A stretch of DNA of 64,000 nt from Nymphaea colorata (lineage: Eukaryota > Streptophyta > Magnoliopsida > Nymphaeales > Nymphaeaceae): contig NC_045151.1 in assembly GCF_008831285.2 (NCBI RefSeq), forward strand, positions 987,544 to 1,051,543, in the 5' to 3' direction. Shown piece by piece: positions 57,317 to 64,000 of this stretch. The number at the start of each line of letters is the position of its first letter. Positions within the stretch are counted from its first letter, which is position 1. Under the pieces are notes generated by a model. It worked only from the letters and a program-made list of their open reading frames with translations. It did not search any database and was not told the origin of the DNA. Made by a program: the position numbers and the translations under genes.

Positions 57317-57832
57317 GGACATTGTCATGGGGTACATTTTTTTATCATTGCCTCTTTCTGATGCCGTTGCACTTTTCCAGAATTTGCTATTCTCTTATCT
57401 TTGCATATACATGAATCCCCTTGTCAGCTTTTTGACTCATGTAGCATATGAAACTGTTTCTGTATTTGTTTTCACAAGATATCAGTTGCAAAATTGATGT
57501 TGGAAAAACCAAAGTTTCTTGGTCTTGTCAAATTTTTTATTAGTTTTGTTTTTTCTTTGGTATGGTCCTTCAAATACAGTTAGGCAATTCACAATGTTGA
57601 TCCTTCATTTTGGAATTTTTTTTCTATATTTTCAAAATTTGTTGGGTAAAGTTCTGATTCTTTAGTACTTACTATGATGTATCGATGTTCTTTCTTTTGC
57701 TTTATAGATGAAAATTGGAACTTTTTATTTTGAGACTGTATGTGTTTGAAAAGTCAGAGTGAAATAATGACATTGAACTGTTCTGCATACTTCAAAGCAT
57801 TCTCCTAACATTTGGGTTCTACAAATGGCACC
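57317..57832 (+). repeat. inverted duplication, copy B (beside the distant YLPM1-like exon)
   Basis: Reverse complement of 46158-46674, an internal intron piece of the YLPM1-like gene. Its right end coincides with the donor GT of the minus-strand exon 57832-58437: the two G bases at the boundary belong to the repeat. Confidence 0.85.
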
Positions 57833-58437
57833 TTCAGGTAAATGAGGCCGTCCTTGGAACGTCGTAGCATCAAAAGAACCATCAAGTGGATAATGTGATG
57901 TCGGCTTTTCCTGAAGCTTATTCTGGCCAACGGGACCACTGCATCCGCCATGATCTCGAATCAGATTGGATATCCTTTCATTTTTACGCGTTCGTTTACC
58001 TGCATTGGCCGAATTTGGATGGCCATATTCATCATATTCGACCATGCGACCGTTTTCTAACCTGGATCGCTTGTGAACAGTTCCATTCTCAACCAACCGC
58101 TGTTCTTCAAACCCTCTTCCAACAAGAGGCGCCCCCCAATCGTCGCCAAACGTTCCAGCATATCCCAAAGAACCCCAGTTCCCGTTATAGCCCACGCGAT
58201 TGTCAAACCCCTCACGGGCCGTTTGCATTTTCTCGTTCCACCGATCGACACTCGGTGCCGAGGTGACACCAAACGGGGGATGGTTTCCTTGCCCGTCATT
58301 CAAGCTTCTCCTATCAAGATTTGGGGCCGGGAAAGAATTCCAGCTCGAGGGATCGCTTATTCCGCCCGGGACCTGAGGGTTATCCCACTGGGCATCAAGT
58401 GAGAACGCAAATGGGTCGGCACTGACTCTTATTATTA
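57832..58437 (-). CDS. probable N-terminal exon of the YLPM1-like gene
   Basis: A 606-base open exon on the minus strand with acceptor CCGGCAG (ends 58438) and donor GAAG|GTGCC. It encodes SADPFAFSLDAQWDNPQVPG ... WGSLGYAGTF ... KRSRLENGRMVEYDEYGHP ... NERISNLIRDHGG ... FQGRPHLPE. The low-complexity Gly/Asn/Arg composition and the (K/N)LIRDHG block resemble, from memory, the region preceding the P-loop domain in plant YLPM1-like proteins. Its phase fits the exon at 50017-49943 (joined codon GTG), giving a continuous 598-residue partial protein. The 7.8-kb interval between them contains other genes' exons on the opposite strand, so the link is inferred. Further 5' exons are not seen before the window's next gene. 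Confidence 0.6.
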
Positions 58438-58720
58438 CTGCCGGGGAAAGGGAAAAAAGAAAAGAAAAAGAGGAAAGTAATTACAAAAAATAAGATGTTT
58501 GGAGGGAGGGAAAGTGAGAAGACAAATGAAGGGATGACGAAGTAAGAAATGAAAGAAAAGATACGTTTATCTGGAATCCCTCTAATATTAAAAGGATTCG
58601 AAAGAAAAGTAGAGGGCGTTAACCAAACCACTTGCAAGGAACCGCTTCAGTCTCCTGCCATCCGATGTCTCACCTCTATCATTTTCTTTTCTTTTTTTCT
58701 TATTTATATATTCTATACTA

Positions 58721-58755
<35 letters not shown>

Positions 58756-58983
58756 TTTTTTGTTCTTTTTTCATTTTGTTACTCAAGCTGATCAAACACA
58801 TTTTCGTCAAAATTAGTTTTTTTTTTTTTTCGTCGGAGAGAAAGGTGGACAATCAACTTATGCTATGGTTAACTTATTATTCAATGGGTTTCAACTTATT
58901 GTAAAAATAGAAAGAAGAAAGAGAGAGGAAAAACAAATGAGAGAAAGAAAGAACTACTACGCTCATAATAGAATGGGTGTTAA

Positions 58984-59192
58984 GGGTATATTTGTCAATT
59001 AAGTCGTTTTCTTTCATATCCTTTACGCAGTTAACCAAACATTATTTTTTGTATTTACTTTCCTTTTTTTTTATCCAAACATACTTTTTTAATAGTTTCT
59101 TTTTTTCCTTTTCCCTCCCCATGAATTTTCCTGCCCTTTTTTTTTTTTTCTTTCATTTCCATTTATTAAAATCCATCCATTCAAACGTACCC
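58984..59192. mobile_element. 209-bp MITE candidate with TTAA flanks
   Basis: Ends GGGTATATTTG and CAAACGTACCC are imperfect inverted repeats. Each is flanked by TTAA (58980-58983 and 59193-59196). The interior is T-rich and non-coding. The TTAA could be a target duplication or part of longer TIRs, so the superfamily is open. Confidence 0.5.
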
Positions 59193-60815
59193 TTAAGAAC
59201 GGATCTGATATCATCCTTCCCATTTAATTGGCATATCCAACGCGGGAGTAGAAATTGATATATATTATATACAAGTAACCTTACTAGAAAATGCATTCAA
59301 TCAAATGATTCACGAATACACGTTCCATTGAAAAAATAATAAAATATATTTTGAAAACGTGTTTTTATCTCTTATAAAAGAATACTATTTTGTAAAGGCT
59401 TTATGTTAATGACCAATAACTTTAAAAAAAGAAATGAATTAAATCAAGTAAAAGAAGTAGGTAGTTAATGTCAGTTTTAATTTTAAAAGCACATAAGTAT
59501 GTCCAAGTACCCCTTTTGCAAATATCTCAAATCTACTATACTATGCAAAAAACATGGGTTTGAAGTCCAAATAGAGGGAGGAGGTCATACCTCGAAACCT
59601 GGGATTTGAGGTCAAGCCGGGTCGGGCTTTTTCGGGTTAAAGGAGTTGAAGAACATGGGGAAGAAGACAAGTGAGCTTGGCACCGACGACCTATAGAAAC
59701 GGAGGCTTAAGTTGTAGCGATTTTCAAATGACACGGGTGGAGAGATATAGGGGAATGATCATGTTTTGACAGACTTCGGGCAATGCGCGTCGTTCGCTAC
59801 CTCAACATTTAGTTTTTTGAAAAAAAAAATAATGATGTCGGGCTTCTCGGGCCGCCGACAAGCACAACGGCAGGCCCGAACCCAACCCGTTAATTACCGA
59901 ACCGGACTGAGCCCGTTAACCTCAGCCCGAAAATCATTATTTCAAGGCCCGGGCCTAGGCCCGTAACGGACCGAGTACCGGGTACCCGGCGGTGGCCCGA
60001 CCCGTTGCCCAGGCTTATCTGTACATGCAGCCTCAAAAACTAGATCTAGCTGAGTATGGTCATGAGGTGATACGGCATTGGCGTATCAATTAAGTTGAAA
60101 TCTGGCCTTCCAGGTTCCATGGTAGGGTCCGCTTGGATCTGATTCTAAATGCCTCAGAATCAGATACAGATCTAAACCCAAAGTAAGTTTCACTCACGCG
60201 CATGCATGTAATCTTCCCGCAGCAGTAGATAATATCACATCATGGTCGTGTGACAACAGTAACAAATTACTGAATTTATTGTTCTATGCATCCGTCCCGA
60301 AAAAGTTGGGCAGATTTATGGTATATTTTTTGAACTGTTTTATGAAACCGCACCAATTTTTGAGGCATCCCCAACAGCCCCCGTAAATATGCAGTACAGG
60401 CTGAGTCCACAAAATATATCACATTCTCATTACACAAATGTGGTGCAACAGTCCAATGATTAAACATTGGCAACATTAGGGGCCCCTTTGATAACAATAA
60501 CAAGTTGTTAATGTCCTATTAATCTACTTTAAAATTGAAGTAAATTCATAGAACATTGGTCTATAAATCTATCTCAATCTACCCTTTCAGGGGTAGATTC
60601 ATAGGACAGTAACAAATAATAACTTGTGCTGCCAAACACGCTTTATGAGAACATGGGAAAGATGAATTCAGCTATACATGATCCATATAACCATGAAGAA
60701 AAATTAAGGACACACCAAATATATCCCTGGCCACAAGGGGATGCCTGAAATCTTGATGCTGCCCCATTCGTTTGCATGATTATTAGACAATGGGATCAAA
60801 CAATATGTTATAAAA

Positions 60816-60977
60816 GGGGTAATTTGGCATTAGGAATACCATGTGAGTTGTTCCATCAATCTATCCCAAAATTAGGGTAGATTCATGAAACTTTTGAATA
60901 AGTATTTCACAAATTTGTCCATGTTTTGGGAAAGATCCATGAAACACTCACATGATATTCCCAATGCTAAACGGCCC
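60816..60977. mobile_element. 162-bp foldback MITE
   Basis: The left 60 bases (GGGGTAATTTGGCATTAGGA...) pair with the right 60 bases (...ATTCCCAATGCTAAACGGCCC) as imperfect inverted repeats, leaving a short loop. A transcript would form a long hairpin. A target-site duplication is not certain because both flanks are A-rich. Confidence 0.65.
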
Positions 60978-61106
60978 AAAAATATTATGCCTCAAAATGG
61001 AACCAGTGATGAACTGCACCAAATCAACCATAAAAAGAAAATGCGGCACCTAATCATGCAATTGCCTTGATTTTTTGTGCCAGCGATTCACGAACCAGGA
61101 ACATTA

Positions 61107-64000
61107 TCACTGGAAGAGCTCTGGAAGATGTGCATTGGTCAGCTTGGTCCTCTTGGTGAACTCACGCTTCTTTTTCTGTTTCTGTTTAGGCTTGATTCCC
61201 TGCACCTGTGCCACTTCTTTCCTTTTGGCTGTGTTGGTTGCTGGTTTCATTCCATTCTTCTGCAGATCCTTTTCTATATCAACCATGTCTCTAGGCAATT
61301 CTATCCCTCTGAAAAGCTGCTTTATGTCATCATCTACTTTCATTATCGCCCTTGGATCATTTGGGTACACAATGTCTTCCTGAGAGTCCAAGTTAGAAAG
61401 CAACCAAACCTCACCAGCTGCTTTAAGTTCCTGCATGTGACCTCTCGGTAGTTAGCAGAAAGAATCATTCTCACAAGTGAGCACGCACCAGATTCACATG
61501 GAATCATGCATAGGCGTGTGATAACAAATAAAAAGAAATCAATCTCTCAAACCGTATACAGCAAAAAACACAATTGCACTTGCAAGAAGCCAGTTCATAG
61601 TTCATAGGTGTCACAGATATCACGATATTTACAAAAATGTCGTGACATTAACATCAAAAATAAGAAAAACGAAAAAAGGGGGAAAAATAGCGATATTTTG
61701 AAAAAAAAAAGGAAAAATATTTATCGCAGTTTTTTCATAATTTTTCCATTTTTCTATTTTTTAGTATTTATGTTATCATGGACTCAAATATAAACTTAAA
61801 CTAAGTTATTTTAAATATTTCTATTATCATTATAACACACCCTTTTATGTTTTCCTATTAGTTTCTCATTTATTTCAATTTTCAATTATACCTAATTTTT
61901 TATTTTTTAAAAAAAATTCTAAGTTTTACATGAGATTTAAAAAAAAAAAACAAGTTTGCCATGAAAACCCCGAGAAAAATCTCTCCATTAAAAACCCGAG
62001 AAAGATATTTGTGATACAAGTTCTCTCACAAACATTTCAACCTTTCTCAAAGTTTAGATTCATCCAACCGTAGAAATTTATGCATCTTAACCTTCTGAAT
62101 AGTGAGAAGACAAAAGCTGGAATGTTCAACAGATTACAACGAAGAAAAAATTGGAATTCATCCAAATTCCAGGAAATAAAATATCCATGTGTTCAACGTG
62201 CAATTGAAAGCTACCTGCAGATCCTCCATAACAGATGGATATGCATCCTTGAGGTCAATTACGGCAACCCCCTCTGGAGCTTTACGGATAAGAACAAGAA
62301 GCTCTTGTTTGCTCTTTATGTCATGTTTTGACTGCATATAAAAGAAACAGGATAAGTACTGTCAACCTTTCAAGTAAAACTAAAAGCAACTTAATGTGAC
62401 GACATTCTGTGCATGTATGCAAAGATGTTGCATACATGCATATTTGAACGTATATGACCGTGAAGGATATTTTTTTGACAAATACACCATGTTCCAGCCA
62501 ACATCTAAATTTATTATTTCAGCTTCAGCCAATATTCTGTATGTACTTGATGTACAAAGTTCCAGAACTGCTGTAGCCAAACTTAAATGGCTAAGTAAGT
62601 AAATAATACACCGGCAAGATAAATGTACCTTATAAGAAAAGCACCTTCCGTCATAATTTACTTTGACATTCTTCCTCAAACTATCGAACACCGTCTTATT
62701 TGCACTGATGTCAACATAACAGAACTCGTTGATTTGCTCAGGTGTGAGTGCCTGCCTTGTCTACATTAATATGGAAAAAAGTGGAGAACTTAGTAATTTT
62801 TAGATAGGAAATAAGCTAATAAAAGTACCTACCAAGTAACAACATGCAAGGAAAAAAAAGAGGAGCATTTCAGATCCCCATCCCCATCAACACATGTAAA
62901 TACATTATGCTTTGTTTGCTATTAGGAAACAAGTTAAATGATTAATATATTTCAATAAAATAATAGCTTTTCTAAAATAGCAAACTTCAAGCTGCAGTAT
63001 CTAGCTTTTTTTTTGTTTTAATTCATGAGCCTTGCCTTAACAGAACAAATTCCTCATCGGACAGAACTCTCTATCACCTGAACTAAAAAGATCACTTTGT
63101 AATGATTGATCTACAAAAGCATCAAAAACATTATGTCCAAATATAGCTCATGCTAGATTCTGCCACAAAACACAATATAGTATTGTGGTTACATTCTTAT
63201 TCGTGTGATCCAGCAGCTAACTTTTACATCTACCTAAAAAATATTAAGAATAACCTCAATACACTATTCTCCGAAGAATAACTAACTGCTCAGTTTATAG
63301 AAAAGATAGAGGGAGAGAGTCTCATGTACTCCTCAACTAGGTCATAATTCTCATTCTGATAAATGTGAACTTTTTATTCCACATATCCACAGGAATGACT
63401 TTTATAGCATCTGTAAAGATATTTTGCACTAAGACATTAACTTTAGATGTCTTTTAAAGTTTCTTATTCATATCAAGATTTAATTCTGATTTTTGATGAT
63501 ATATAAGGCTGTCAATCTGCACAAGCTGCAGTGAACCTGCCAGAAAAAATTATATCAGCTCGTCCTTTGAGGTAATATGGTTGAAGATTGAAACAAAAAT
63601 CAAGCGCATGTACAAGCACAAGATTAAACACCACAGAGAAAAAAGACACTCTCGATCTTCTTAAATGAAACCAATCATATGGTACTGCTGAGGTTCCAAA
63701 AGGTATCCACCCACAACCAACCGAAAAAATGTACATGCCTATATAACAGTATGATTGGCTTACTAACTCTACAAGCAAGCCCGCTTAACAAGAGAAGGCA
63801 GGTATTAGGGAAACAAAAACTATTCAAGATGTATACTTTTATATGCTAGCAAACAGGAAATGTAGACAAAGTTAACACTTACCTCAAAAAGCAGGTCTAT
63901 AACACGCTTAATCTGTGAACCAGCTGTGGATTTTCTAATAGAATTAATGTACTGAAGCCTTTCAGTATCATTAGAAAATTTAATTGGAACAGGGGGTTTC
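61107..64000 (-). CDS. TFIIE beta subunit (general transcription factor IIE subunit 2), 3' part
   Basis: Nuclear RNA polymerase II initiation factor subunit that works with TFIIE-alpha and TFIIH at promoters. Exons in frame: 64000-63883 (incomplete, KPPVPIKFSNDTERLQYINS ... IDLLFE), 62760-62629 (LTPEQINEFCYVDIS ... GRCFSYK), 62331-62215 (SKHDIKSKQELLVLIRKAPE ... YPSVMEDLQ) and 61430-61107 (ELKAAGEVWLLSNLDSQEDI ... KRTKLTNAHLPELFQ). Introns are GT/AG and lengths are 44, 39 and 108 codons for the complete ones. The two winged-helix (tandem WH) segments and the basic C-terminal tail are all present and unbroken. The N-terminus lies beyond the right edge. It appears to be a normal functional gene, the last on the same strand as the YLPM1-like gene. 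Confidence 0.93.
62761..63882 (-). other. intron of the TFIIE-beta gene
   Basis: A 1.1-kb intron between the exons ending DLLFE and starting TRQALTPEQ. AT-rich, with no gene or clear repeat inside. Confidence 0.8.

Larger units (their letters stand above)
58438..61106. other. MITE-rich spacer before TFIIE-beta
   Basis: No gene recognised. It holds an (AT)n microsatellite at about 58727-58752, long T-tracts, two MITE-like elements (58984-59192 and 60816-60977), a degenerate inverted-repeat candidate at about 60480-60645, and a GGCCCG-rich block at 59840-60020 like that at 28.33-28.45 kb. First exons of the YLPM1-like gene would be expected here but were not found. Confidence 0.5.

Noticed and set aside
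57886..58266. Plus-strand frame of 126 residues
   Set aside because: Antisense shadow of the YLPM1-like N-terminal exon, which has better splice sites and composition.
1..64000. CRISPR arrays, operons, ribosome binding sites, rRNA or tRNA genes
   Set aside because: The window is plant nuclear DNA; no spaced direct-repeat array was seen and no tRNA cloverleaf or rRNA sequence was recognised by eye, though a small tRNA could be missed without tRNAscan-SE.

Overview
This is a stretch of plant nuclear genome. The evidence is short exons with canonical GT/AG introns, plant-specific gene families, nested Ty1/copia and Ty3/gypsy LTR retrotransposons, MITEs and many (TA)n/(GA)n tracts. A TIR-NBS-LRR resistance gene argues against a grass, because TNLs are absent there. 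A non-grass angiosperm, possibly an early-diverging lineage, is my inference; I cannot name the species.

Layout, left to right: (1) 0.4-1.2 kb: 3' end of a four-knuckle CCHC zinc-finger gene (+). (2) 2.6-7.6 kb: a four-exon TNL gene (-) with an unusually shortened TIR domain. (3) 9.9-12.1 kb: C-terminal exons of a DUF1664 gene (-), with a 475-bp solo LTR in one intron. (4) 13.7-18.0 kb: a complete eight-exon short-form tRNase Z gene (+), preceded by a duplicated copy of its own exon 6. (5) 19.2-25.3 kb: a degenerate Ty3/gypsy element (-) with a 3.3-kb 5' LTR and no 3' end. (6) 25.3-26.5 kb: a partial copy of a DUF1664 exon region whose other copy is at 52.4-53.6 kb. (7) 28.6-50.0 kb: a YLPM1-like P-loop gene (-) whose introns hold a hAT transposase relic and an 8-kb Ty1/copia element. 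That copia element is itself split by a 2.9-kb solo LTR of the same family as the gypsy element. (8) 50.3-57.3 kb: exons on the opposite strand, namely the N-terminal half of a DUF1664 gene and the 3' half of a COV-like gene, separated by a PIF/Harbinger-like element. (9) 57.8-58.4 kb: an exon that looks like the N-terminal part of the YLPM1-like protein. (10) 58.4-61.1 kb: a MITE-rich spacer. (11) 61.1 kb to the right edge: the TFIIE beta-subunit gene (-), running out of the window.

The genes do not form a pathway. They are a housekeeping set (tRNA 3' processing, RNA polymerase II initiation, an organellar or coiled-coil DUF1664 protein, a nuclear P-loop protein) plus one immune receptor, in a region reshaped by transposons and rearrangement. 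DUF1664 is split into halves on opposite strands 38 kb apart. A 517-bp piece of YLPM1-like intron is inverted beside the distant N-terminal exon. These are the main clues to the rearrangement history. All splice sites given were read by eye from consensus, reading-frame continuity and remembered family conservation; no alignment or transcript data were available.
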